Positions 26,233-35,441 are shown, numbered from the stretch's first letter. The stretch: 64,000 nucleotides of DNA from Xanthobacter autotrophicus (GCF_043194295.1 NZ_JBAFVK010000018.1), one strand, 5' to 3'. The notes: generated by a model from the sequence alone, not told the origin. A program made the numbers and translations.

Positions 26233-27209
26233 TGGGGCTGAAGGCGAGGGGGGCGGCTGCCGCCCTCGCGCTTTTTCTGGGCGCTGTCGCGTCTGCCGGT
26301 GCGGAAGAAGCCTTCGTCACCAACCAGCCGGGCAATGAGGTGGCAGTGGTGGATCTTGGCGGCACCGACGGGGCGCCGGCGCGCCTCGTCGCCCGCATCC
26401 CCGTGCCCGGCCAGCCGGCCGGCGTGGCGGTGTCACAGGATGGCCGGCGCGCCTTCGTCACCAGCCCCGAGGGCAAGGCCCTGAGCGTCATCGATACGGT
26501 GGCGCGGAAGGTCATTGCCAGCATTCCCCTCACCGGCGGCCCGCTGGGCGTGGCGGTGGCCCCGGCCGGACGCCCGGTCTATGTGGCCGACTGGTACGGC
26601 GCGCGCCTGCTGGTGGTGGACCCCGATCGCCCCGAGGAGATCCGCATGGGGCCTGCCGGCGCCTCCCCGTCCGGCCTTGCGGTGACCCCCGACGGCGCCT
26701 TCGTGCTCTCCGCCGACCGGGACGACGACACGGTCTCGCTCATCGATGCGGCACGGCTGGAGCGGGTGGCGGTGATCCCTGTGGGCAAGCGGCCGTTCGG
26801 CATCACCCTATCGACGGATGGAACGCGCGCCTATACGGCCAATGTGGGCTCGGACGACGTGAGCGTCATCGATGTGGCCGCCCGTGCGGTGGTGGGCACG
26901 GTGAAGGTGGGATCACGGCCCTATGCGGTGGCGCTGACCGGGCGCCTCGCCTTCGTCACCAACCAGTATGCGGGCACGGTCAGCGTGTTCGACGTGGAGA
27001 CGCTGGAGCCGCGCGGCCTGGTGCATGTGGGAGACTATCCCGAAGGCATCGCCGCCAGCGCCGATGGCCGGCACGTCTATGTGGCCAACTGGTTCGACAA
27101 TACCCTCTCCACCATCGACGCCCAGACCTTGAAGGTGGTGGCGAGCGTGGCGGTGGGGGAGGGCCCCCGCGCGTTCGGCGCCTTCATCCGGCGCGACCCG
27201 GCGCCGTAA
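26232..27209 (+). CDS. Second seven-repeat YVTN beta-propeller protein
   Basis: Exported protein of 325 residues with a signal peptide (AAAALALFLGAVASAGAEEAF). Seven YVTN-type repeats are visible: AFVTNQPGNEVAVVDL, AFVTSPEG, VYVADWYG, VLSADRDD, AYTANVGS, AFVTNQYAG and VYVANWFD. It is paralogous in architecture to the propeller at 22600-23586 but not a close copy. It is translationally coupled to the MxaD-like gene (TGATG). It may be a metal-, PQQ- or dehydrogenase-interacting periplasmic scaffold; the ligand is unknown. No terminator of its own was identified; the hairpin at 27331-27355 has its T-run on the other strand. Confidence 0.83.
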   Translation: MGLKARGAAAALALFLGAVASAGAEEAFVTNQPGNEVAVVDLGGTDGAPARLVARIPVPGQPAGVAVSQDGRRAFVTSPEGKALSVIDTVARKVIASIPLTGGPLGVAVAPAGRPVYVADWYGARLLVVDPDRPEEIRMGPAGASPSGLAVTPDGAFVLSADRDDDTVSLIDAARLERVAVIPVGKRPFGITLSTDGTRAYTANVGSDDVSVIDVAARAVVGTVKVGSRPYAVALTGRLAFVTNQYAGTVSVFDVETLEPRGLVHVGDYPEGIAASADGRHVYVANWFDNTLSTIDAQTLKVVASVAVGEGPRAFGAFIRRDPAP

Positions 27210-27321
27210 TCCCATCGGCCTTCTTCGTTGACCGATGCCGAGTGGGTACGCTCACGCGCGGCGCGGGCTTAACCGACGGCCCATGAGCCAAGCTCACAGG
27301 CCATCGGCATAAGCTGAGCCC

Positions 27322-27355
27322 AAAAAGAAACGACCGGCGGGAGTGCCGCCGGTCG
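27322..27355 (-). terminator. Intrinsic terminator of fae
   Basis: CGACCGGCGG (27331-27340), loop GAGTG and CCGCCGGTCG (27346-27355) form a perfect 10-bp stem. Read on the minus strand it is followed by TTTCTTTTT (27330-27322). It lies about 100 bases after the fae stop codon. Confidence 0.85.
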
Positions 27356-27453
27356 CTTCAGACTTACTTGTTGAAAAATAGGGCGGCCAACCGCTGAAGC
27401 AGACCTTTCGGCATCGCCGGAAGGTCGCCGCTCTGCCCAGGGTGGTTTCCGCT

Positions 27454-27963
27454 CTAGGCCGCCGCGAAGGGGTGCTTCACCAGATCGCGCTGCTCGGTCG
27501 CTTCCTTGGCGGAGGGGAAACCCGCCACGGCGCGCTCGATGGAGAGCTTGGTCGCCTCGTAATTGTACTGCTGGATCTTGGCGTCGTCCGCCGCTTCCCA
27601 GTGGATGAACACGCCGACGGAGATGTAGAGGTCGTCGGCCTCGTCCAGCGGGATGGTGCCTTCGGCCACCGCGTCCTGCACCGCCTTGGCGACGCCGCGC
27701 TGCGCGGGTCCGAACATCTGCACCGCCTGCCGCGCATCCTTGATGGTCACCTTGTTGAACAACAGGGTGTTGGGCTTGCAGGGCATGTTGGGGGCGAGCA
27801 CCGCGAGAAGCGAGGTGAAGCCGTCCTTGTTGTTGGTCAGGCTGTTGCAGAACGCCGTTTCGGCGGCGCTACCACGCGGGCCGATGATGAGATCAATGTG
27901 AGCCACCTCGTTGCCGTCGCCGACAAGCGCTTCACCGATCAGAACCTTGTTAATCTTAGCCAC
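27454..27963 (-). CDS. fae: Formaldehyde-activating enzyme (tetrahydromethanopterin-dependent)
   Basis: Catalyses condensation of formaldehyde with tetrahydromethanopterin to methylene-H4MPT, the entry to the formaldehyde oxidation pathway of methylotrophs. The 169-residue protein carries GEALVGDGNEVAHIDLIIG (residues 10-28, with the conserved catalytic His), RGSAAETAF, APNMPCKPNTLLFNKVTI and VGVFIHWEAADDAKI, nearly the family consensus. The start is GTG 27963, giving the standard MAKI N-terminus, with GAGGGAGGG upstream. It is monocistronic with a strong terminator and a structured leader (hairpin 27994-28028). Its presence places C1 oxidation beside the PQQ/lanthanide-type genes. Confidence 0.96.
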   Translation of the reverse strand: MAKINKVLIGEALVGDGNEVAHIDLIIGPRGSAAETAFCNSLTNNKDGFTSLLAVLAPNMPCKPNTLLFNKVTIKDARQAVQMFGPAQRGVAKAVQDAVAEGTIPLDEADDLYISVGVFIHWEAADDAKIQQYNYEATKLSIERAVAGFPSAKEATEQRDLVKHPFAAA

Positions 27964-28539
27964 CTTATGCCCTCCCTCGTAGATCGACTAGGGATGACCG
28001 CCCCGAAGGCATTCCGGGAAGCGGTCATACGCCGCCTACCCTTGTTGTCAGCGCCCGGCAGGAGTGCCGAACCGGTTCACCAGATAGCGGGCGGGACACT
28101 AGCCGAGCCCGCCCTCGCCAGCAAGCCGGCCGAAACGGGAAACCATGACGCGCTGCAGCGCGTCCGTCTCTTCCCCAGATCCGCGCGTTCCGCTGATTTT
28201 GCGTGCAGTCATGATCGGTTAGAAGACGTTATTGGGACCCTCGCCGGCTTTCATGCCAAGATTGTCGGGATAAGATGGCCCCCCGGAGCGTGGCTTGACG
28301 CCGCAGCCGAGGTATTGATCAGGTGTCAGGCGAGAAGAGGCCGCCCCCTGTGGCTCGGCCGGCAGTTGAGAGCCGTCGTTGGCATCATATTTGCTTTGTG
28401 TTGAAGGCTGAGAAGTTCATAAGAAAACCGCGATAGATCACGATAATACCGCGGACAATCGGTGGCTGCCGGTGCGAGGCAGTCGGACAGGAAACGGAAG
28501 GGCGGCAGACCCAGCGCAGCCAAATGGGAAGTCACCGTC
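27964..28539. other. 576-base gap: fae leader/promoter region
   Basis: No convincing gene. Near fae there is an imperfect hairpin with ATGACCGC (27994-28001) and GCGGTCAT (28021-28028) as outer arms. A perfect palindrome GACGCGCTGCAGCGCGTC lies at 28148-28165. The middle (28190-28460) is more AT-rich than its surroundings and is the likely promoter area for fae and for the small gene on the other strand. No promoter hexamers could be assigned with confidence. Confidence 0.5.
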
Positions 28540-28746
28540 ATGTTCGTCGTGCTCTATGCTTGCCTGATCACCGCGCCGGCCACCTGCCGGGAGGAGCGGA
28601 TCAACGTCTCCGTTGAGGCGGCCGCGCCCACCGCCTGCATGATGTCGTCCCAGTTCACCATTGCCCAGTGGAGCGAGGAGCATCCCCAGTGGCAGGTGGG
28701 CCGCTGGAAGTGCGTGCCCGCGAGCCGCCTCTCCCGCGACATCTGA
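28540..28746 (+). CDS. Small conserved-looking hypothetical protein
   Basis: A 68-residue protein beginning MFVVLYACLITAPATCREERI. It has three Cys residues in all (CLI, TCREER/TACMM, KCVP region) and a Trp-rich end, IAQWSEEHPQWQVGRWKC. I recall similar small proteins in other Hyphomicrobiales with the same AP-ATCR and GRWxC motifs, but no function. GGAAG lies ahead of ATG 28540. A longer in-frame start at 28462 adds a basic, non-conserved segment and is not used. It lies upstream of htpX on the same strand. Confidence 0.65.
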   Translation: MFVVLYACLITAPATCREERINVSVEAAAPTACMMSSQFTIAQWSEEHPQWQVGRWKCVPASRLSRDI

Positions 28747-28916
28747 AGCCCGCGCGTTCGCCGGAGCGTCTCTCGGGGCTTGCATCCGGAACCCGTGCTG
28801 CGAAATCCGGGCGCCCGGCCTCCGCGCCGGCCGGCCCTTGCAGCTCCCCTTGCGTCGGCCCCGTCGCCTTCCCATCCTCTAGGTTGAGGCGCGGCCTATG
28901 CGCCGGGAGGAGAGGG

Positions 28917-29873
28917 ATGAACCACCTGAAGACGGCGATCCTGCTCGCTGGCCTCACCGCCCTGTTCATGGCGGTGGGCTTCGCCATCGGCGGGCGGGGC
29001 GGCATGATGATCGCGTTCGTGGTGGCTGCAGGCATGAACCTGTTCAGCTACTGGAACTCGGACAAGATGGTGCTGCGCATGTACGGCGCCCGCGAGGTGG
29101 ATGAGACCACCGCGCCGGACTTCGTGCGCATGGTTCATGAGCTGGCGCGCCGCGCCGACCTGCCGATGCCGCGCGTGTTCATCATGGACAATCCGCAGCC
29201 CAACGCCTTCGCCACCGGCCGCAACCCGCAGAATGCCGCCGTGGCGGCCACCACTGGCCTGCTCCAAACCCTGAGCCCGGAGGAAGTGGCGGGGGTGATG
29301 GCGCACGAGCTGGCGCACATCAAGCATTATGACACCCTCACCATGACCATGACCGCCACCATCGCCGGCGCCATCTCCATGCTGGCGAACTTCGGCATGC
29401 TGTTCGGCGGCGGCAATCGTGAAAACAACAACCCCTTCGGCTTCATCGGCACCATCCTGATGGTGATCCTCGCCCCGCTGGCCGCCATGCTGGTGCAGAT
29501 GGCCATCTCCCGCTCGCGGGAATACGAGGCGGATCGCGGAGGTGCCGAGATCCTGGGCCGGCCCATGGTGCTCGCTTCGGCGCTGGCCAAGATTTCCGGC
29601 GCGGCCCACGAAGTGCCTAATTATGAGGCGGAATCTAACCCCGCCACGGCCCATATGTTCATCATCAATCCCCTGTCGGGCGCGCGGATGGACAATCTCT
29701 TCTCCACCCATCCGGCAGTGGAGAACCGCATCGCCGCCCTGCGCGCCCTGTCCCAGCAGATGGGCGGCGGTGGTGGTTTCGCACCCGGCCCGACCGCGGC
29801 GGCCCGGCCGCCGGGCGGCAATCCTTGGGGTGGCGATCCCCGGGGCGGGCAGCGCCGCGGCCCTTGGGGGTGA
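28917..29873 (+). CDS. htpX: Membrane zinc metalloprotease HtpX
   Basis: Inner-membrane endoprotease of 318 residues that degrades damaged membrane proteins under envelope or heat stress. Two N-terminal spans (about residues 7-24 and 30-45) precede the zinc motif HELAH at 130-134. Two more spans follow at about 145-165 and 178-196, and SREYEAD near 206 supplies the third ligand. PTHPAVENRIAALR-type sequence near the end is also typical. The C-terminal tail is Gly/Pro-rich and low in complexity. GGGAGGAGAGGG lies directly upstream of ATG 28917. Confidence 0.94.
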   Translation: MNHLKTAILLAGLTALFMAVGFAIGGRGGMMIAFVVAAGMNLFSYWNSDKMVLRMYGAREVDETTAPDFVRMVHELARRADLPMPRVFIMDNPQPNAFATGRNPQNAAVAATTGLLQTLSPEEVAGVMAHELAHIKHYDTLTMTMTATIAGAISMLANFGMLFGGGNRENNNPFGFIGTILMVILAPLAAMLVQMAISRSREYEADRGGAEILGRPMVLASALAKISGAAHEVPNYEAESNPATAHMFIINPLSGARMDNLFSTHPAVENRIAALRALSQQMGGGGGFAPGPTAAARPPGGNPWGGDPRGGQRRGPWG

Positions 29874-30034
29874 GGCGCAAGCGGAGGTCCCTTGGCGTGG
29901 TCGCCGAAGCCTGACCCGTCCGGCTTCGGGGGCAGGAGGGGGCCGCCATGCAAAACGGCGCCATCCCCGCATTTCCTGTCGATGCCGGGCGCTCGTGCGC
30001 TGACAGGGCGCCGACCGCCCGATACCGTGCGGCC

Positions 30035-32815
30035 ATGAGCGCAGACCCTAGCCCCGACCATGCCCCGACCGCCGACCGCCCGCAGGATCCGCCTGCGGTA
30101 GGGGATGCTCCCGCGTCAGCCCCCTCCGTGCGGGCGGAGGACACGCGCGTCACTCCCATGATGGCGCAGTACCTCGAGATCAAGGCGGCCAATCCGGACA
30201 GCCTGCTGTTCTACCGCATGGGCGATTTCTACGAGCTGTTCTTCGCCGACTCGGAAGCCGCCTCGCAGGCGCTGGGCATCGTGCTCACCAAGCGCGGCAA
30301 GCATCTGGGCGAGGACATCCCCATGTGCGGCGTGCCCATCGACCGCGCCGAGGAGTATCTGCACAAGCTCATCGCGCTGGGTTTCCGTGTCGCGGTGTGC
30401 GAGCAGATCGAAGACCCCGCAGAGGCGAAGAAGCGGGGGCCGAAATCGGTGGTGCGACGGGCCGTGACGCGCCTCGTCACCCCCGGCACCCTCACCGAGG
30501 ACGCGCTGCTGGACGCCCGGCGCGAGAACGTGCTGGCCGCGCTCGCCCGCGTGCGGGCCGGCTCGGGGCCGCAGGATTTCGCCTACGCGATTGCCTACAC
30601 CGACATGTCCACCGGCAGTTTCCGGGTCGCCGGAACCACCCGCGACGATCTTTCCGGCGACCTTGCCCGCCTGGACCCGGCGGAGATCCTGGTCTCCGAC
30701 GCGGTGCTGGACGATGGCGAACTGCGCGCGTTGCTGCGGGACTTCCCGGCGGTGACGCCGCTGCCGCGCCAGTCCTTCGACGGGGCGGGAGCGGAAAAGC
30801 GCCTGGCCGATTTCTTCGGCGTCGCGGCGCTGGACGCCTTCGGCACCTTCGCCCGTGCCGAGCTGATCGCGGCGGCGGCCATCGTCTCTTACGTGGACCG
30901 CACCCAGCTGGGCGCCAAGCCGCTGCTCTCCCGTCCGGTGAAGGAGGCGGAAGGCGGCATCATGGCCATCGATGCCGGCACGCGGGCCAATCTGGAACTG
31001 GTGCGCACCACCTCCGGCGAGCGGCGCGGCTCCCTGCTCGCCGCCGTGGACCGCACGGTGACGGCGGCCGGCGCGCGCCTCATCGCCCGGCGCATCGCCG
31101 AGCCGCTCACCGACCTTGCCGCCATCCGCGCCCGGCACGACGGGGTGGCGCATCTGGTGGAGGAGGGCGAATTGCGGCGCGAGCTGCGCGCCCGGCTCTC
31201 CCGCGCCCCCGACATGGCCCGCGCCGTCACCCGCCTCGCCCTCCAGCGCGGCGGCCCGCGCGACCTTGCCGCCGTGCGCGATGCGCTGGACGGTGCCCTC
31301 GCCATCGCCGGCCTGTTCGGCGCCGCGCCGCCGGCGGACCTTGCCCACTCGGTGGCGGCGCTGGCGCGGGTGCCTCACGCTCTGGTGCTGGACCTAGCCT
31401 CCGCGCTGGCCGACGCCCTCCCGCCCCACCGCCGCGACGGCGGCTTCATCCGCGAGGGCTGCGACAGCGAGCTGGACGCCACCCGGGCGCTGCGCGACGA
31501 AAGCCGGCGCGTGGTGGCGGCGCTGGAGCGGCGCTACGTGGACGAGACCGGCGTGCGCGCACTGAAGATCCGGCACAATGCGGTGCTCGGCTATTTCGTT
31601 GAAGTCTCCGCCCAGAACGCCGACCGCCTGCGCGAGGCGCCGCACGACTCGATCTTCGTCCACCGCCAGACCATGGCGGGGGCGGTGCGTTTTTCATCCG
31701 TTGAACTGGGCGATCTGGAAAGTCGCATCGCCAGCGCCGGCGAGCGGGCGCTGGGGCTGGAGCAGGCCATTTTTGACCGGCTCGCCGCCGCCGTGGTGGC
31801 GCAGACGCAGACCATCCGCGCCGCCGCCGAGGCGCTGGCGGAACTCGACGTGACGGCCGGCTTCGCGGAGCTCGCGGCAGTGGAAAACCACGTGCGCCCG
31901 CACATGGAGCCCGGCGTCGCCTTCGCCATCGCCGGCGGGCGCCATCCTGTGGTGGAGCAGGCCCTCGCCAGGGAGGGCGGACCCTTCGTGCCCAACGATT
32001 GCGACCTTTCCCCGCCGGAAGGGTTCGAGGACGGGCGCATCGTGCTCGTCACCGGGCCGAACATGGCCGGCAAGTCCACCTTCCTGCGGCAGAACGCGCT
32101 CATCTGCGTACTGGCGCAGGCCGGCGCCTTCGTGCCCGCCCGGTCCGCGCGCATCGGCGTGGTGGATCGCCTGTTCTCCCGCGTGGGCGCGGCGGATGAC
32201 CTCGCGCGTGGACGCTCCACCTTCATGGTGGAGATGGTGGAGACCGCCGCCATCCTGAACCAGGCCACCGCCCGGTCCCTTGTCATCCTCGACGAGATCG
32301 GGCGCGGCACCGCCACCTTCGACGGCATGTCCATCGCCTGGGCAAGCCTTGAGCACCTGCACGAGGTGAACCGCTGCCGGGCGCTGTTCGCCACCCATTT
32401 CCACGAATTGACCGCCCTGTCCCAGCGTTGCAAGCGGCTCTCCAACGCCACGGTGAAGGTCACCGAATGGCATGGCGACGTGATCTTCCTGCACGAGGTG
32501 GTGCCGGGGGCGGCGGATCGCTCCTATGGCATACAGGTGGCAAAGCTCGCCGGCCTGCCGGAAGCGGTGATCATCCGCGCCAAGGCGGTGCTCGCCGAGC
32601 TGGAGGCGGCCGAGCGCGCCTCTCCCGCCCAGAAGCTCATCGACGATCTGCCCCTGTTCGCGTTGCGCCCGAAGCCTGTGGCCGCCGCCGCGTCCGCGGA
32701 CCCGAAGGCCGAGGCGGCCCTTGTCGCCCTTGATGGCATCGACCCTGACAGCTTGAGCCCCCGCGAGGCGCTGGATGCGCTCTACAAGCTGAAGGGCCTC
32801 AGGCGGGAGGGTTGA
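30035..32815 (+). CDS. mutS: DNA mismatch repair protein MutS
   Basis: Mismatch-recognition ATPase of 926 residues. After an extra Pro/Ala-rich N-terminal 45 residues comes TPMMAQYLEIKAANPDSLLFYRMGDFYELF, which contains the Phe-x-Glu mismatch-reading motif (FYELF). Connector, lever and clamp domains follow, then the ATPase with Walker A GPNMAGKST near 673 and Walker B VILDEIGRGTATFDG near 750, and TRSLVI/ATHFHELT near 790. ATG 30035 was preferred to 29948 because the added residues look non-coding. It is not in an operon with any other repair gene. Confidence 0.96.
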   Translation: MSADPSPDHAPTADRPQDPPAVGDAPASAPSVRAEDTRVTPMMAQYLEIKAANPDSLLFYRMGDFYELFFADSEAASQALGIVLTKRGKHLGEDIPMCGVPIDRAEEYLHKLIALGFRVAVCEQIEDPAEAKKRGPKSVVRRAVTRLVTPGTLTEDALLDARRENVLAALARVRAGSGPQDFAYAIAYTDMSTGSFRVAGTTRDDLSGDLARLDPAEILVSDAVLDDGELRALLRDFPAVTPLPRQSFDGAGAEKRLADFFGVAALDAFGTFARAELIAAAAIVSYVDRTQLGAKPLLSRPVKEAEGGIMAIDAGTRANLELVRTTSGERRGSLLAAVDRTVTAAGARLIARRIAEPLTDLAAIRARHDGVAHLVEEGELRRELRARLSRAPDMARAVTRLALQRGGPRDLAAVRDALDGALAIAGLFGAAPPADLAHSVAALARVPHALVLDLASALADALPPHRRDGGFIREGCDSELDATRALRDESRRVVAALERRYVDETGVRALKIRHNAVLGYFVEVSAQNADRLREAPHDSIFVHRQTMAGAVRFSSVELGDLESRIASAGERALGLEQAIFDRLAAAVVAQTQTIRAAAEALAELDVTAGFAELAAVENHVRPHMEPGVAFAIAGGRHPVVEQALAREGGPFVPNDCDLSPPEGFEDGRIVLVTGPNMAGKSTFLRQNALICVLAQAGAFVPARSARIGVVDRLFSRVGAADDLARGRSTFMVEMVETAAILNQATARSLVILDEIGRGTATFDGMSIAWASLEHLHEVNRCRALFATHFHELTALSQRCKRLSNATVKVTEWHGDVIFLHEVVPGAADRSYGIQVAKLAGLPEAVIIRAKAVLAELEAAERASPAQKLIDDLPLFALRPKPVAAAASADPKAEAALVALDGIDPDSLSPREALDALYKLKGLRREG

Positions 32816-32936
32816 GGGCGCCTCGCGCGCCCCGCCGTTTCAAACTGCCCCACGGGCGCGACGCTGACCTTTATGGCGCCAGCCCGGATCATCCGATAAG
32901 GTCCCGGCCCGAAACAACAGCGCGCGGCCAGAACCC

Positions 32937-33749
32937 ATGACGGACCTGAGTGCGGACCAGAATACGGACCGAAATTCCCAGCCCGGCGCCGGCGCGCCCG
33001 GGCCCGAGACCCATTTCGGCTACCGCACGGTTCCGCTCACCGAGAAGCAGTCGTTGGTGGACGACGTGTTCCACAAGGTGGCACGCCGCTACGACATCAT
33101 GAACGACTTCATGTCCGGCGGCCTGCACCGGGTGTGGAAGGATGCGCTGGTCTCCAAGGTGCGCCCGCCCCAAAGCGCGCGGCCGTTCGAGCTGCTGGAT
33201 CTGGCCGGCGGCACCGGCGACGTGTCGTTCCGGGTGGTGAAGGCGGGTGGCGCGGGCACCCGCGCCACCGTGGCCGACATCAATACCGAGATGCTGGCGG
33301 TGGGCCGCGAGCGGGCGGAAAAGCGCGGCCTGGGCGACAAGGTCACCTTCACCGAAGCCAATGCCGAGGCGCTGCCCTTCCCCGACCACTCGTTCGACGC
33401 AGTTACCATCGCCTTCGGCATCCGCAACGTGCCGCGCATCCCGCTGGCCCTCACCGAGATGCGGCGGGTGCTGAAGCCCGGCGGACGCGCCTTCGTGCTG
33501 GAATTCTCCAAGGTCGACGTGCCGCTGCTGGACAAGATCTACGAGACCTATTCCTTCAAGGTCATCCCGGAGCTTGGAAAGCGGGTCGCCGGCGATGCCG
33601 AGCCCTACCAGTATCTGGTGGAATCCATCCGTCGCTTCCCCAACGCGGAAGTGTTCGCCAACATGATGCGCGAGGCCGGCTTCTCCCGCGTGGACTTCAC
33701 GCGCATGACCGGCGGCGTGGTGGCCCTGCACTGGGGCTGGCGCATCTGA
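32937..33749 (+). CDS. ubiE: Ubiquinone/menaquinone biosynthesis C-methyltransferase
   Basis: SAM-dependent methyltransferase of 270 residues that methylates the quinone ring. THFGYRTVPLTEKQSLVDDVFHKVARRYDIMND is the family opening (about residues 23-55). LLDLAGGTGDVSFRVV near 84 is the SAM-binding motif, and FDAVTIAFGIRNVPRI near 152-167 and GGRAFVLEFSKV near 182 are UbiE signatures. It starts the ubiE-ubiB pair, the usual alphaproteobacterial arrangement, with ubiB 19 bases after it. Confidence 0.95.
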   Translation: MTDLSADQNTDRNSQPGAGAPGPETHFGYRTVPLTEKQSLVDDVFHKVARRYDIMNDFMSGGLHRVWKDALVSKVRPPQSARPFELLDLAGGTGDVSFRVVKAGGAGTRATVADINTEMLAVGRERAEKRGLGDKVTFTEANAEALPFPDHSFDAVTIAFGIRNVPRIPLALTEMRRVLKPGGRAFVLEFSKVDVPLLDKIYETYSFKVIPELGKRVAGDAEPYQYLVESIRRFPNAEVFANMMREAGFSRVDFTRMTGGVVALHWGWRI

Positions 33750-33768
33750 TGGCGCGCGGCCTTTGACC

Positions 33769-35340
33769 ATGATCTTCTTTCTCGCCGCCGACGCGGCGCG
33801 TCTCGCCCGTGCCGGCTACGTGCTCGCCCGCGAGGGCGTGCTCTCCCTCATGTCGCCGGTGGCGGCCCCGCCTTTGGCGCGCCCGCTGCTGCGCATCGCC
33901 CGGCTGATCGCCCGCAAGGATGCCGGCAGCCGGCCGGCGCGCTTCTCGGCGGCCCTGTCCCGGCTCGGCCCATCCTATGTGAAGCTCGGCCAGTTCCTCG
34001 CCACAAGGCCGGACGTGGTGGGCGCCTCGGTGGCCCGCGACCTTGAGGTGCTGCAGGACCGCATGCCCATCATCGGGCAGGAGGTGGCGGAGGCCACTGT
34101 CGCCGAGGCCTTTGAGCGGCCGGTGCGCGAGATCTATGCGCAGTTCGGCCCGGCGGTGGCCGCCGCCTCCATCGCCGAGGTCCACAAGGCCGAGGTGTTG
34201 GACAAGGACGGCACCCGCCACACGGTGGCGGTGAAGATCCTGCGGCCGGGCGTGGAGCGGCGCTTCTCCTCCGACATGGGCTCGTTCCGCCGCATCGCCC
34301 ATTTCGCCGAGACGAATTTCGCCGAGGCCCGGCGGCTGCGGCTGGAAACCGTGGTGGATACGCTGGCCCGCTCGGTATCCATGGAAATGGACCTGCGCCT
34401 TGAGGCCGCCGCCTATGCGGAGCTGGCCGAGAACATCGGAGCGGACAAGGAAATCCATGTCCCCCGCGTGGACTGGGACCGCTCCGGCCGCGAGGTGCTG
34501 ACCACCGAATGGATCGACGGCATCAAGCTCTCCGACAAGGAGGCGCTGATCGCGGCCGGGCACGACCTGAAGGAGATCGCCCGCGTCGTCATGCAGTCGT
34601 TCCTGAAGCAGGCCATGCGCGACGGCTTCTTCCATGCCGACATGCACCCCGGCAATTTGTTCGTGGACGCCCAGGGCCGCCTCGTGATCGTGGATTGCGG
34701 CATCATGGGTCGGCTCGGCCTGAAGGAACGGCGCTTCCTCGCCGAGATCCTGTACGGCTTCATCACCCGCAACTGGCGGCGCACGGCGGAAGTGCATTTC
34801 GAGGCCGGCTACGTGCCGCTTCATCACTCGGTGGATGATTTCGCCCTGGCCATCCGTGCCATCGGCGAGCCCATCCACTCGCGCACCGCCGACCAGATCT
34901 CCATGGCGCGCCTTCTGGCGCTGCTGCTGGAGGTGACCGCCTTGTTCGACATGCAGACGCGGCCCGAGCTGCTGCTGTTGCAGAAGACCATGGTGGTGGT
35001 GGAAGGCGTCGCCCGTTCCCTCGACCCGCAGCTCGATATGTGGAAGACGGCCCGCCCCGTGGTGGAGGATTGGATCGCCGGCAATCTTGGACCCGTCGGC
35101 CAGCTCAAGCGTGCCGGCGGCGGGGTGTCCGAAATGGCGCATTTCGCCGCCACCCTGCCGGGGCTCCTCACGCGCACCGCGCGGGTGATGGAGCAGCTCG
35201 ACGTGGCGACGCGGGACGGGCTGAGCCTGTCGCCGGCCTCGCTGGAGGGCATCGGCCGCGCCGAGGCCAAGCGCGCCTTCTGGGGCAACCTCGCCCTATG
35301 GGTCATCGCGGCCGCCTTGCTGGGCATCTGGCTGGGGTAG
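33769..35340 (+). CDS. ubiB: UbiB ABC1/ADCK-type atypical kinase, ubiquinone biosynthesis
   Basis: Membrane-associated ATPase/kinase-like protein of 523 residues needed for ubiquinone synthesis. LGPSYVKLGQFLATRPDVVG near residue 64-84 is the KxGQ motif that replaces the normal glycine-rich loop. AAASIAEVHKAEV near 125 is the Ala-rich loop. VAVKILRPGVERRF supplies the Lys, and HADMHPGNLFVD with VDCGIMGRL near 285-310 holds the catalytic Asp residues. A C-terminal membrane segment (NLALWVIAAALLGIWLG) ends the protein. TTG 33763 is an alternative start. Confidence 0.94.
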   Translation: MIFFLAADAARLARAGYVLAREGVLSLMSPVAAPPLARPLLRIARLIARKDAGSRPARFSAALSRLGPSYVKLGQFLATRPDVVGASVARDLEVLQDRMPIIGQEVAEATVAEAFERPVREIYAQFGPAVAAASIAEVHKAEVLDKDGTRHTVAVKILRPGVERRFSSDMGSFRRIAHFAETNFAEARRLRLETVVDTLARSVSMEMDLRLEAAAYAELAENIGADKEIHVPRVDWDRSGREVLTTEWIDGIKLSDKEALIAAGHDLKEIARVVMQSFLKQAMRDGFFHADMHPGNLFVDAQGRLVIVDCGIMGRLGLKERRFLAEILYGFITRNWRRTAEVHFEAGYVPLHHSVDDFALAIRAIGEPIHSRTADQISMARLLALLLEVTALFDMQTRPELLLLQKTMVVVEGVARSLDPQLDMWKTARPVVEDWIAGNLGPVGQLKRAGGGVSEMAHFAATLPGLLTRTARVMEQLDVATRDGLSLSPASLEGIGRAEAKRAFWGNLALWVIAAALLGIWLG

Positions 35341-35441
35341 GGGTGGCAAGGCTCCGGGAAGTCGCTTGAATCGGGCGCTCCGCGGAACCCTCTCCCGCGT
35401 CCGGGGGAGCGCGTGGCCGTGCTCTTAGTCCTTCAAGGCTC

